Positions 24,367 to 36,201 of a stretch of 64,000 nucleotides of DNA are shown piece after piece. A program made the translations under genes and the position numbers. Each line of letters opens with the position of its first letter. The first letter of the stretch is position 1. The notes beneath the pieces are model-generated. The model saw only the letters and a list, made by a program, of their open reading frames with translations. It did not search any database and was not told the DNA's origin. The DNA is from Hydra vulgaris (taxonomy: Eukaryota > Cnidaria > Hydrozoa > Anthoathecata > Hydridae): NCBI RefSeq assembly GCF_038396675.1, contig NC_088921.1, positions 46,223,501 through 46,287,500 on the forward strand. Direction: 5' to 3'.

Positions 24367-24367
24367 A

Positions 24368-26703
24368 TACATCTTCGCTTCCAACAAGGCTGCAAGCAGC
24401 CACTAATTAAAGTTGGAAGTTACTGAAAGAGAAAAGATGAAGATTGTAGAGCAAGATAACGATTGACAGACGACTTAAAGAATTGCAAATTATATGAATC
24501 AGGAAAGCAAGATGAAGGAGGCGAATTCCAAAGAGCTGATGTTCGAGGAAAAAAACTAGACGAATAAGCGTTTTTGGAGCACTTAGGAACAGTCACAGAA
24601 AAAGGATGACACTTAATTGAATGACGAGTAACACGAGAATGAGTTATAGTAGATGGCACAAGAGACGCTAGCTCTTTAGAGCAGTGCCCATTATAGTATT
24701 TATAAAAAAGAGAAAGAGAAGTAACATTACGACGATGTGATAATGGTTGGAGGTTGCCTGCAAGAGCAGGTCCAACTATGTTTACAATGCGTTTTTGCAC
24801 TTTGTCTAAAAGAGAAAGGGCATCATTAGAAGAACCGCCCCAGATATGACAACAGTATTCCATACAAGGCCGGATTTGAGATTTATAGAGATAAAGAATA
24901 GAATCCGAAATAAGAAAGTGACGAGCTCGATAAAGAGATGCAACCTTAGCAGATGCTAATTTTGCAACTGATTTGATATATGGTTTTCAAGAAAGATTGG
25001 AAGTAAGAGTTATTCCTAGAAGATGAAGAGTAGGTGACTCATCGAGTACATCACCGTTCATAAATATAGGAAGATCTAAACTATTGCGATAAGGATTGGC
25101 TGAAAAAAAATTGAGTTTTATCTGAATTAAAGTTCACCAGCCACTATGAGCCTCATGCTGTTGCAGAAGTGAGATCCTTTTCAAGCTCAAATGCCCCCTC
25201 CAAGCAATCAGAGCATGTCAAACTTTATCAAAAGCTTTTGAAATGTCGAGAGCAATGGCCTTAACCTCTCCACCTTTATCTAATGCACAATAAATCTGTC
25301 AGTTATTACTGTTAACAAATCAGCTGTAGAACGAGAAGATCGAAATCCATAATGATGGTCAGAAAGTAAGTTATTAGATTCAAGATGAGAAATTAAGTGT
25401 TTGTTAATTAAAGATTCAAAAACCTTGCTTATGGTAGGAAGAAGACTTATGGGACGGTAGTTAGACGAATCAGATCGCTCTCCAGAATTTTTGAAGATAG
25501 GAATAACAGATGCCGCTTTCCAGCAAGCTGGAAAACAAGACTCTGATAAGCACTTGTTGAATAGTTTTGAGAGTATAGACGACAGCTCCGGAGAACACTT
25601 CTGCAAGACAATAACAGGTATGTTGTCCGGGCCACAAGCTGTAGAAGAGTCTAGGCAGGAAATCACTTTAGATACAGATGCTAGAGTGATATGAATGTCA
25701 AGCAATGGATCAACCTGTTTGTTGGCAATATCAGGTAGAACGCAATTAGTGGAATCAAGAGATGATATTGATGAAAAGTTTTTAGCAAACAATTCGGCTT
25801 TGTCTTTAGGTGAGGTGACAAAGTCTAAACCATGCAAGAGAGGTGGAATTATAGATTTGCCCTTATTATTGATATTGACACGAGAGCCTAATTTTTGGGA
25901 TGAGATGCGAGATTTCATGACCTGAGAATAGCGGGTTTTGGCGTTAGACAAAACCTTTTTACAATTGCATCTAGCAGTAATAAACAGACGTCTGTTTTCT
26001 GGAGAACTGTTTTGCTGATAAATATCGAAGTAACGATTTCGATTGGCAATCGCAGCAGCACAGTGTGAGAAAAACCATGGAGGAGAGTGAGGCTTGACCT
26101 GGAATCGTCGAGAGAGAATAAAAGATTCCATGCCAGCCTGAATCCACGAAGTTATGTAAGAAGCACATTTGTCGACAGGAAGACGAAAGGTTTCTACCCA
26201 AGGGCCGTCACGAAGAAAATCACGGAAAGAACCCTAATCAGCTTTACTGTAGTTGTAAGAGGTTTAATAATAGGGGGATTCAGGTGATGAAGAAGAATGA
26301 GATATAAGTTTTAGAGAGATCAAACTGTGATCAGAAGCACCTAAGGGTAAATGTGGAGAAACTGAGCACTGACTAGGATCAGAAACAAGACATAAGTCGA
26401 GTAGAGAAGGTAAATGATTCGGGTTGTCTGGAAAGCGAGTTGGAAAGTTGACTATTTGAGTTAGGGATTGAGAAAGGCAAAAGTTGTGGGCTTTAATGCC
26501 TGCCGAATCACTGACAATAGAGCCAAGCCATTCAGAGTGGTGAGCATTAAAGTCACCAACAACAACTATATTAGCTGATGGATAAAGAGAGAGGGCTTGG
26601 TCAATATGAAACTAGGTTTGAATCCACAGACTATTTTTTTATGTGCTTTCGTTTAGCACCACTTCACTTTATTGCCTTTCTCTTTGTTCTATATTGCTCT
26701 CCT
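24368..26703 (-). pseudogene. CR1/jockey-type LINE (endonuclease + reverse transcriptase), 5'-truncated, RT core deleted
   Basis: Read downward from about 26620: VVVGDFNAHHSEW and LLDLCLV..GASDHSLI are APE-endonuclease motifs. Then 26131-25280 encodes ACGPDNIPVIVLQKCSPE, FPACWKAASVIPIFKNSGERSDSSNYRPISLLPTISKVFE and the YGFRSSRSTADLL motif. After GEVKAIALDISKAFDKV (RT motif A) the sequence jumps to SANPYRNSLDLPIF, so the YADD motif is deleted. The tail (24863-24420) reads MEYCCHIWGGSS, PLSHRRNVTSLSLFYKYYNG and SFFPRTSALWNSPP. LINE proteins nick DNA and copy their RNA into it. Frame breaks and the deletion leave it inactive. It is inserted, opposite in orientation, between the transposase and DUF4806 genes of the host element. 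Confidence 0.9.
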
Positions 26704-26775
26704 TCATCTCAAGACTGCACACTTTTTGACGTTGTTTCTAGAAACAACGTCAAAAAGTGTGCAGTCTTGAGATGA
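26629..26775 (+). repeat. Inverted 5' piece of the LINE ending in a perfect 72-bp palindrome
   Basis: On the plus strand 26636-26735 reads MCFRLAPLHFIAFLF...YCSPSSQDCTLFDVV, which is endonuclease-domain sequence of the same LINE but opposite to the rest of the element. It ends in an exact palindrome (26704-26775): TCATCTCAAGACTGCACACT... to its mirror ...AGTGTGCAGTCTTGAGATGA, two arms of 35 bp and a 2-bp centre. 5' inversion of this kind is typical of twin priming during LINE insertion. Confidence 0.8.
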
Positions 26776-28090
26776 ATGAGAAAATTTAAAACTTTGTTTT
26801 AAATTTTATTATTTGATATATATTGATATTGTATTAACTATATTAAATATATATTGATATAACTTTTTTAGATTTTTTTAGATTTAGAAATTGGAGGGTC
26901 AAACTGCAACTTTAGTGTCAAAGTATCCTAAATAAAATGAATCCTATTTTAGGTGATCAAGATGTTTGTGAAAATTATTTTCAAACAGACCAGGAGCAAG
27001 AAAATGAATGCATAAATTTTGAAAGTATGTACTGTTATTTTTACTTATAAACATTTTTATGAAATTTTTTTTAATGCTTAAATATTTTTATGCTATTTTT
27101 TTATAATTTCTTTAAAATGAATTGGTTCATTTTAAGTATCGGTATTACGGTGAAGCAATTTTTATTGAAAATAAAAAGATTGAAAATCAATATTCCTGAG
27201 ACTCAAACTGATGTTTGTTAATTATATCACAAAAGTAAAAAAGTATTTTTACATTTAGATGAATTCTTGAGGCTTGTTTTAGAACCCAAAAGTTTATACG
27301 GCTTCTATTATTATTATCTTAGACTCCAAAAAAGTGGAATAAATTGCTACTTTTATAAATAATCTTTTTATTAATATAAATTTTTTGGTAAAAAAAATAG
27401 TTGCAAAATATACCTAAAAAACTTTACTGCAGTACTAAAAAACTTTATTGCATATTTTGTTGAAATGAAAAGAATAAGCTTTTTTAATTAAAAGATAATA
27501 ATTCAGAGCTCAGTCACATCAAATTTCAAAAAAAAATTTAAATTACTCCACCCTAATCTTTATATTTATAGTAATATATATTTATGCATAGAACCTTTCA
27601 ATTTCAATAAAAGTATACCAATACCGAAATTCACAAGTAATTTATCACCAAAACAAAATTATCAGCATTCTGGCACATCTTCGTTGTTACATTCTTCTCC
27701 TATAAACAACTTATTTGATCAGGTGTGTGCAAGGGTTGAATCTTGCTCAAGATCATCTTCTCCGTCAGCAGTGTCTAAATATTCACAGTATTCATTAAGA
27801 GGTAATGCTAAAAATCAAATTAATGATGCCAAGAAATTGCAATCATATACCTCAAACTATCAATCACCTATGAAAATATTAGGGGTTCTTTACAATTTTC
27901 TTCAACACATAGCCAATTGCCACCTGTTGTTTATCATTCACCTGAGGGAGAGTCAACTCATCAAAATTGTCATTTTGCAAAACCAACAAGAAATGATGGA
28001 GCTTCAAATGTCTTAAGTAAATATCCGTTTTCTGAAAAACGTGATATGACTTTTGTAGTACTTACTATTTTTATGTATATATGTGTTATA

Positions 28091-28092
<2 letters not shown>

Positions 28093-28150
<58 letters not shown>
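28093..28150. repeat. (GAT)n microsatellite in DUF4806 intron 2
   Basis: About 19 uninterrupted GAT triplets. The resulting poly-Asp open frame is not a gene. Confidence 0.97.
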
Positions 28151-28159
28151 ATATATACA

Positions 28160-28371
28160 CCCTCGGAATAAAGAGGTCAGCAATAATTTTGCAAAAAATT
28201 GAGGTCAGCAATAATTTGCCAACATAATCTTTTAGAGGGCAGCAGCAGGTCGGCAAAAAAAAATTGATACAAAGGTCTTACCATAAAACATAGAAACGAG
28301 GTCGGCAACTTTTTGCTGACCTCAAACACTTTTAGGTCGGCATTGCAGAATGCCGACCCTAATTCTGAGGG
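28160..28371. mobile_element. MITE with CCCTCGGAATT-type ends, copy 1
   Basis: Ends CCCTCGGAATAAAGAGGTCAGCAA (from 28160) and TGCCGACCCTAATTCTGAGGG (to 28371) are inverted. The 212-bp interior is rich in GGTCGGCAA/TTGCCGACC subterminal words. TATATA flanks both sides, compatible with a TA-type target. Confidence 0.88.
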
Positions 28372-28404
28372 TTGATATATATATATACGTCTGTGTATAT
28401 ATAG

Positions 28405-28623
28405 CCCTCGGAATTAGGATCAGCATTCAGCAATCCTGACCTTCAAGTATTTGAGGTCGGCAAAAATTGCCGAAAACGATGTCAGCAAAAATTGCCGACT
28501 TTGTTTTTTCGTCTTATGGTAAGATCTTTGAATCAATTTTCTTTTTTTGATGACCTGATGCCAACCTAGAAAAGATTGAGGTCGGCAAATTATTGCCGAC
28601 CTCACTTTCCTTAATTCCGAGGG
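28405..28623. mobile_element. MITE with CCCTCGGAATT-type ends, copy 2 (opposite orientation)
   Basis: Ends CCCTCGGAATTAGGATCAGCA (28405) and CCTTAATTCCGAGGG (28623). The internal word ATGGTAAGATCTTTGAATCAA is the reverse of TTGATACAAAGGTCTTACCAT in copy 1, so the two 0.2-kb copies lie in opposite directions only 33 bp apart, both within DUF4806 intron 2. A (TC)n run (28627-28649) and a (TA)n run (28669-28702) follow. Confidence 0.88.
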
Positions 28624-28669
28624 TTATCTCTCTCTCTCTCTCTCTCTCTTAAAAAAATTAAAACCATAT

Positions 28670-28703
<34 letters not shown>

Positions 28704-28923
28704 GATTTTAATTTTTTTAAATCAAATTAGGATTTCAATACGAGGTGATTCAGCTGCTTAGTGAGATAAAATCAGTTGCAAATACCCATCATTTTCAATG
28801 TACATGTAAAGCTGCTCAAGATGACAATCTATTACTTCTTTGAAATACTGTAGAAGAATTTGATGACTTGGAGAACAAAATATCTTCAAATGAAGATGTG
28901 TTTAATTTACTTGTACGTATTTT

Positions 28924-29823
28924 GGTGTGCCATGCTAGACAAGAATAAAATGAGGATATATAACTAGGAAAGAATAATTTCAGAATAGAATGTTTTATGA
29001 TAGAAATAAAGAAACCTTACTAGAAAAGAATTTTTACAAAAGAATATTTTTTGGCAGAAATTTTGAAAAGAAACTTTAAATACTTTCTAAGAAAGAATAT
29101 TTTTTAATAAACGTAAACAACTTGCTGGGAAAGAATTTTATTTAATAAATGCGAAAAACTTGCTAGGAAAGAATTTTATTTAATAAATCTAAAAAACTTG
29201 CTACGACAGAACTTTATTTCATTAATCCAAAAAAACTTGCTAGGACAGAATTACCATTTATAATAAAAGTGAATCACTGATGAATGATTTAGAAATTTCA
29301 GATAATCTTTATTATTTCACAAAGACTTTGTTAGAATTAGATTATACTTATAATCTATAATGACGATTAAATGTTTCTTCAAATCAAAAAAATTACACCA
29401 TTCAAAAATATATTGATATTAGCTTATTATAAAGCAATAATCGTATAGTCTTTATAATTATTTAACATTTATTCAATTAAAAATCATAACTGTAATTACC
29501 AAATTGCGCGCAAATTCTTTCTTAAAATTTCTTTACTAGCACGTTTATAAAATTTCTTTTCTAAAATTTCTTTGCTAGTACGTTTTTCCAATTTTCTTTG
29601 CTAGAAAGAAAATGACTTTTGTGCGATTTCTATCCTAAAAAAGTCTTTGCTAGCAAGTTTTTCATTTTTCTTTGCCAGAAAGGATATATGTATTTCTTTC
29701 TTCTTTTCTATCCTTCAATTATTCTATCCTAAAAAGTAATCATGTTTTTTTCTATCATAGCAAGAATTTTCATGTTTCTTTCCTAGAAAGGCTTTCCTGA
29801 ATTCTTGTGTAGAACCGGCCACC
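28924..29823. mobile_element. 900-bp fold-back (hAT-type) MITE with 8-bp target duplication
   Basis: The flanks CGTATTTT at 28916-28923 and 29824-29831 are identical 8-mers. The ends are inverted: GGTGTGCCATGCTAGACAAGAAT versus the mirror of ATTCTTGTGTAGAACCGGCCACC. Inside, the left half repeats CTTGCTAGGAAAGAATTTTA-like units (29060-29255, period about 44 bp). The right half (29515-29800) repeats the reverse, TTTCTTTGCTAGCAAG-like, so the two halves can fold together. No ORF. An 8-bp duplication points to hAT mobilisation. It sits 11 bp after the 3' end of DUF4806 exon 3, leaving the donor GTACGT intact. Confidence 0.88.
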
Positions 29824-30919
29824 CGTATTTTATTTATAATTATTTTATAAACAACCAAGCAAATTTTATAAAATGTGTACTTAAAACTTGCAAAATCTTA
29901 GGTCAATCAAATTAGTCGAGTCGGTGGAGCAAATTACAAAACAAGCATCAAAAACATCATGCAACGGTAAGTTCATTTTGTTACTATAAGGGAGATGTAA
30001 ATTCCCAATTGTTTTTCCTATTATTGCTTTTCTTAAAATACTATATAGTGGTAATGTTTTACATAAATGTTTTCATAACTAATGATATTATATTTATATT
30101 ACCACCATTTTGTAGTTAGAAACGGTTTTGAAATTCAGACATAAAATTTGCATATGTAATAATAATGACAAGTATAGACAATATATACATATTTTAATGT
30201 ATATATTAAATATAAACAATATATTCATTAAAATTTAAACTGTTGGATATTTTTATTTCTATTTAAAGATTAATTAAAAGTTTAATTGCAGATAACAAAG
30301 CTCTAAATTTGTGCATATGAGATTTTTATTTCTTTTCTGCAATTTTTAGGGTAATGTCAAATAGCCTTCAAGCTAAATTTAGTATGGCAGGTAAGAGAGG
30401 ACAAAAAAAAGCTTTCGAAAAGACCAAATTTTATCATGCTGTATCTGGTAATCGTTTAAATTTTATATGACCAACAGCCCTTAAATCTCTTAGTCTTGTT
30501 GATATGAAACTAGCTGTAAGCAATCTACAGATCGATTTCCAATTAAAATATGTCAGATAAAAATTTTAAATAATTAACCCTTGTTCTATTTTTAGATTCG
30601 GTTTTGGCGACTTATGCAGAGAGTACGAGATCCACAATTCGAGATTTTTTAAAAGATTACCTAAAATATGCTCCTGATAGGCTAAACGGAGGTGGGCGCA
30701 AGAGCTCGCCGCGCACTCCGGAGTAACGAAAGTTATTTGTAAGCGTTGATACAACCAATATTTATAAAAAGTTTAATTGCAGATAACGAACAAATCTCTA
30801 AATTTTTGCTGTATTTGTTTTGAAATAAGAATTATATACATATTATTATTTGTTGTATTATTTCAAGAGATGTTTTGTATATGCCTAAAATTTATTTTGG
30901 TTGTTTTAAATCGGTAAGA

Positions 30920-31102
30920 ACGACCAACCTAGGTTGAAATAACGTTTATATAACGTAATATCAACGTGTTTCTTACGTCTGTCCGCAACGTTGACAAAAA
31001 CAACGTCATAATTTGTTTCCATTTCAACCAACTTTCAACGTCAGTTCAACGAGTACTGCGACGTTATAACAACGTTGTATCAACGTTTTTGTGCTTGCTG
31101 GG
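30920..31102. repeat. ACGTT-rich right end of the CACTA-like element
   Basis: ACGTT/AACGT words recur every 10-20 bp and the block ends CAACGTTTTTGTGCTTGCTGGG at 31102, the mirror of the left end at 21359 (CCCAGCAAGCACACAACGTT). It lies about 195 bp after the DUF4806 stop codon. Confidence 0.78.
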
Positions 31103-32775
31103 TTGTAATCACAGAAAAATAGGACTTTAGTGGAGATTTTAATTTAGAGGATTTTTTTCGTTTTTATTTAGGTTTAACGTCCATGTTTTTACACTTATGG
31201 GGCTTGAGCAGGGGTTAATAACACTTCATCATGCTTTAAATTGACGAAAAAGTAAAGCTAAATTCCTGTTATATTTTTTATAACATGAACTTTAATTAAT
31301 AAGATTAATATGAAGTATACTTTGACACTAATAAAGGACAATGATTTACATTTTTAAGAATTTTTTCTTTTTAATATATATATAAATTTAACATATGTAA
31401 GAATTTTTTCTTTCCTCAAAACTGTTGCAAATGCAAACTAACTTAATTAATTAGTTAAACCCGTTATAAAATTTAAGTAACTTCGTATTTGACAAATGCG
31501 CAAAACTACAACATTCTCCGTGTATTTAAAGGTTTTTAGTTTGTTTTTAGTTGCGACCCCTCTTTAATAATATCCCTTAAGTTACGTACAACAAATTATT
31601 AGGCATAAAAAAGAGAAATTAAAAAAAAATTGAACTAATTGCATATATTTATATCATTTTAACTGACAAAAAATTTACAATAAAAGGAAATCAGGTTTTT
31701 TTTTTTATAAATCGTATAAATGCGTCAATCGTTAATCTTAAAGAAAAAAAAAATGGACTTATGATACCTTAATAAAAAAAAAAATAATAATAATAATAAA
31801 AAAAAACCCACATAAAAACTCAAAATCGATTTACCTATTTATAGTAACCTATGTTGACATGACAGTTAATATAAACATTTATCGAAAATGTAACTATAAA
31901 ATCTGTTTCCAAGTACAAAAGGATTAACAATAAAAAAAAAAAAAAAAAATCAAATTAAGATATAAATTGCATTTTTAGCAAAATGTTGTCTTGGCTTTTA
32001 GTAAATAAATAAAAGCAGTAAGTTCCAATAATGAAACTACCAATTATTCATTTTTAACAATAGACACCAACGTGAAGGTAAGCCAAGCAGTCTATCAACA
32101 CAAAACATCACAACAATAAAACATAACAATAGAATATTTACACCACACCCTTGATCCTAAAATCCAGCGAAAATAACAAACCAAATTAAAATATGAAAGA
32201 CAAAATTAGAAAACCAATTTTAAGTTAACTATTTTTATCTTTTTACTAAACATATAAATACATAAAAGTATATTTGCTTTTATATTCAATATTAGTTATT
32301 CAATTAATTCAAATTTAGGACATTAAAACGCCCTAGATTTAAAGATCAAGGTTGCATACTCTCTCATACACATTACGCTAAACATTAACAGATATTATGT
32401 GTTTCCAGAATAATTAAATAAAGGCTAGACAACACAACCTAGCTCTAAAGCAGTCACACCGCCTGGCACTAAATACTGCCAAGTCACACCTCTGCTATAA
32501 GTACACCGCTTGGCTGACAAGGTTATCAATCTTGCTCAACATAATGCCAAGTCACACCACTTTGAAAACATGGAAACAACATAATTTTAACATATATACA
32601 ACTATAAACAAGTATGGTTTTATATATCAAATATAAACACATTTTATAACAATATTAAATGACAGATATATTTATCACAAACTATGAAAAAAAATATTAA
32701 AATAATAAATAGTTATACATACAAAATATACTCACAACCTACAAACAGTAAATTTTCGAAATGAAAATCTAAAGA
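31103..32775. other. Non-coding interval
   Basis: AT-rich with oligo(A) runs (31780-31805, 31930-31950). Near 32450-32575 the word (T)GCCAAGTCACACC is repeated with GTCACACCGCCTGGCA, giving small hairpins; this might belong to the 3' end of the adjacent Helitron but I could not place a terminal CTRR. Confidence 0.4.
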
Positions 32776-35241
32776 CTATAAATTAAGAACATTAGAAAAT
32801 ATAACATTATTTGTGTAACACTTTACACCTACCATACCGTGAATGAGATGTTTATCAATTTTGAAAAACAAACTATTAAATGCTCTAGTTCTTGAACATG
32901 CAACATATAGTTGACCATGAGAGAAACACGGTTTTTTGAGATATACCCTAACTCTATCAAATGTTTGAGCTTGACTTTTATTAATTGTCATTAAATAAGC
33001 CAATCTGACAGAAAACTGACAACGTTTCAGAACAAAAGGTAAATTAGAATCTGATGGAGCACCCTGAATTCGAGGAACAAAAACCCGTTTACCACCGGAA
33101 ACACCTGTCAAAACCTCTGCATCAATATAACTATTTTGAAGTGCACTAACTTTCATTCGAGTACCATTGCATAGCCCAGCTTTGAGATCTAAATTCCTAA
33201 GTAGCATAATTACACAACCAATTTTCAATTTTAAACAATGAGGTGGCATACCTAAAGGAGTTAAGCTGTTCAAAAACTCAACAGGAAAGTTATTTCTTTC
33301 ATTAAGGTCATCAGTATCAATTTGATTAGCATTTAAAAAAATTTTGATCTCACCCGGCAGACATTCAAGCACTTCTTCATTGATTGATAATGAATCAACA
33401 TTAGTTGGTGTTAAAATCACGTGTTTAGAATAATCATTTTGATCAGCATCTCCAAAAATCTTTTCAACAATCGATTCATTTTCTCTAATAATGCACTGAT
33501 TTGGAAATGTAAATTTCTGCACCCATCGCCACTGTAACATTTTATACACGATTCTACAATTTCAGCTGGTTGTCCTATTTTTACAACAGGCAGTATTTGC
33601 CTGAAGTCACCACCAAAAAGAATGACTTTTCCTCCAAACGGAAAGCTGTTGTTGCAAACATCTTTTAACAACCTATCAATTGCGTTAAGGCATGTTTAGG
33701 TATCATGGATGTTTCATCAAGCAAAAACAAACTATCTTGTTTTGAAAAATGACCATGTATAGAGTTAGGGGTTACATTACATGTGCTGCTATCCAATATT
33801 GGAACAGGAAGTTAGAATAAACCATGCAATGTAGATCCATTTGTAAGAAGAGTTGCTGCTATGCCAGTCCATGCAGCTGAAGCTGATTTAAAACCCCTAC
33901 TTATGGTTTCAGCAACCAAATAATTATACGTAAACGTTTTTCCACTACCAGCTGGTCTATCCATAAAAAACAATCTGGAATGTTGATTTTCTACACTTGG
34001 TTGCTCGTTCAATGCAGCAAGGACAGCATTACACTTAATTGATTGACATTAAGAAGCAGTCTCATTCTATTAGCTTCGTCAATTGATTGCTGAACATTAT
34101 CATTTAAACTTTCTAGATTAAAATCTATGAATTCATCAACAACAGGCATATTATAACCAGATAGCGTTTTACCACTTTGATTAATAATCTTTTCGATTTG
34201 ACGAAGAATAGCTTGTTCAGCTAATATAAATGGAACTTGGCAATGAATGAAATCCTCCATCATAAAAGCTTTGTATGTATTACAAAGATGCAAAGGGTCG
34301 TCAGGTTCACAAAAGGTTAAAATAACTGAAAACAGCTGTCTAATTTGCTTAGGCATTCGCATTAAAACTGCCTCAGAAAGAGTATTCTGCCATTCAGTGT
34401 CATCTTGCAACAAACCTTTGAAAACATATGCTTCACCAAAGGTTTCAAGAACTATTCCATTAACAGAACGCAAATCCGCCCAAGATGTTGCTCCTTTTGC
34501 CTGCAAAAGTAACGATCTAAGAAAAAATAATTCTCCTGTTGGACTAACTTTATACATTCTTACTATCACCTTTTTTCCACCTTTGTCTAACCTTCCATTT
34601 ACAATGTTTATCATCAAGTGATATGGAATGTCTACATATGAATAGCGATGCGCTCCTTCATTTTCAGAATTTAATTTAAGCCATGCCGTAAGGTGTGTTG
34701 TATATATTCTCAACTATATATATATGTGGATCATATATATATATAGTTGAGAATATATTGGTGGAATATCTTGATCTGGGCTAAAATTACCTATACGATG
34801 ATAAATCTGGCCACATATTTTAAAACATGGAGGCCCATGATTTATTGGTTGAATTACAGTTGCTTTAAAAGAAGCGAAAGAAAGATTATAATTTATTATA
34901 TGATTTCGAATATGTTATAAAAAATTAACATTAGCATTATGATCTACATAATTCCCTGTAAATAAACCCTGTAAAACTTGTGTAAATGGTGAAAGTGGAA
35001 TTAAAGCTACCTTACCATTATCGCAACATAGAAAATGTGTTTCATCTGGAAATTTCTTAGCACCACAGTGCTGACAAATTTTATTCATTTCTCCTAAATA
35101 ATTATATTCTGGAATAGCATTACTTCTTGCTATAGAATACATTTGTCCTTGTCAAACAGATCTTCTTTCATTTTGGCGATGATTAACTTCACCTCGATTT
35201 ACCCTATTTCTTTTATTTTGGCGACGATTATCATTAAACAT
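32776..35241 (-). pseudogene. Helitron Rep/helicase, Rep region deleted, frames broken
   Basis: Reading down from 35241 (MFNDNRRQNKRN...), the N-terminal zinc-finger part has CQHCGAKKFPDETHFLCC and GKVALIPLSP, with one stop at about 35154. After IYHRIGNFSPDQDIPP the text jumps to YIYTTHLTAWLKLNSENEG-like sequence (34713), so several hundred residues including the HUH Rep nuclease are missing. The PIF1-type helicase follows: MDRPAGSGKTFTYNYLV (Walker A, about 33950), LLDETSMIPKHAL (Walker B, about 33705), KVILFGGDFRQILPVV, and finally INKSQAQTFDRVRVYL and QLYVACSRTR near the C-terminus at 32776. Helitrons transpose by rolling-circle replication. Frameshifts occur near 33550, 33700 and 34010. 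Confidence 0.9.
34703..34757. repeat. 55-bp palindrome at the Helitron deletion junction
   Basis: TATATTCTCAACTATATATA on the left mirrors TATATATAGTTGAGAATATA on the right around TGTGGATCA. It sits where the Rep-coding region is missing. Confidence 0.85.
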
Positions 35242-35577
35242 ATTTATCAAAGCAACACTAATTATTTCTTTGTTTTACTACTCTAAAGTTAACAATTAAA
35301 TAAAAAAACTTAATAAATAACTAAAAAAATCTTATTCGAAAAATTATAAAATAAAGAAACCAAATAAATGCAAAATAAAATTAATTTGCCATCATTAAAA
35401 GAAATAAACCTGTATTACTTTTTCTTAAGTTTATTTAATTAAAGTTAAGAAAAACCTGCAACCATATTAGCAAAGACTTATAAAAAAAAGTTAAAATATA
35501 TTTTGTTTCTAATAAAAAAATTTAGAAAATAAACAAATATCCTTTTTTATTAAAAACAGTAAAGTGTTTCTAACAAA

Positions 35578-35579
<2 letters not shown>
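35242..35579. other. Non-coding AT-rich interval
   Basis: Nothing recognised; probably the 5' flank of the Helitron. A TC start dinucleotide cannot be singled out. Confidence 0.35.

Positions 35580-35667
<88 letters not shown>
35580..35667. repeat. (TA)n microsatellite
   Basis: About 88 bp of TA dinucleotides bordering the left side of the fold-back element. Confidence 0.95.
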
Positions 35668-35670
<3 letters not shown>

Positions 35671-35730
35671 GGTGGTGGTAAAAACAACTTATTTTTAAAA
35701 TGTCAGCTCACAAACCCTAAATGTGTTTTA

Positions 35731-36201
35731 TATAATAAAATAATACTGGATTTAAAAATTTTTTGAATAAAAAATATTTTTACGGGTGCCACAAGGCCCT
35801 TACACATCAAACAGGTTACTAATATTATAAAAAAAAAAGTATATCATGTTGGGTCTCAAAAGAAGCAAAATTTTATAAAAATTCTAAAAATAACAATTAT
35901 TTTATAAAAAAACTATTATTTAAGATTTTTTTGAAATTATAATTTAAAAAAATAAACTTTTTTCATTTTTAGTATAAAAGGTCATTTTTTTTGCAATAAG
36001 CTATAAAATAACAATTTTTTTTTTTAAATAATTGTTATTTTTGAAATTTTTATAAAATTTTGCTTCTTTTGTGACCCAACATGACATACTTTTGAAAAAC
36101 TTTTTTTTTTATAATATTAGGAACCTGTTTGATGTATAAGGGCCTTGTGGCACCTGTAAAAATATTTTTTATTCAAAAAATTTTTAAATCCAGTATTATT
36201 T

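Larger units (their letters stand above)
26937..30726 (+). pseudogene. DUF4806-domain protein gene, six exons, one stop and one frameshift
   Basis: Predicted exons are 26937-27024 (starts MNPILGDQDV), 27592-28040 (Ser/Pro/Gln-rich), 28731-28912, 29902-29966, 30350-30447 and 30596-30726. All junctions are GT-AG and the phases fit. The last four exons encode the DUF4806 domain: NTVEEFDDLENKIS, VNQISRVGGANYKTSIKNIM, SLQAKFSMAGKRGQKKAFEK, KFYHAVSG, then SVLATYAESTRSTIRDFL with a basic end (PDRLNGGGRKSS). One in-frame TGA lies at 28841-28843 and a frameshift near 27880, otherwise the gene is intact. DUF4806 has no established function; it is repeatedly linked to transposons. Position and direction, downstream of the transposase and inside the ACGTT-bounded unit, suggest it is the element's second protein (inference). 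Introns 2 and 3 hold later insertions. Confidence 0.8.

Noticed and set aside
27917-28171. Open frame ending in a poly-Asp run
   Set aside because: The Asp run is the (GAT)n microsatellite in an intron; only the part up to about 28040 belongs to DUF4806 exon 2 in its shifted frame.
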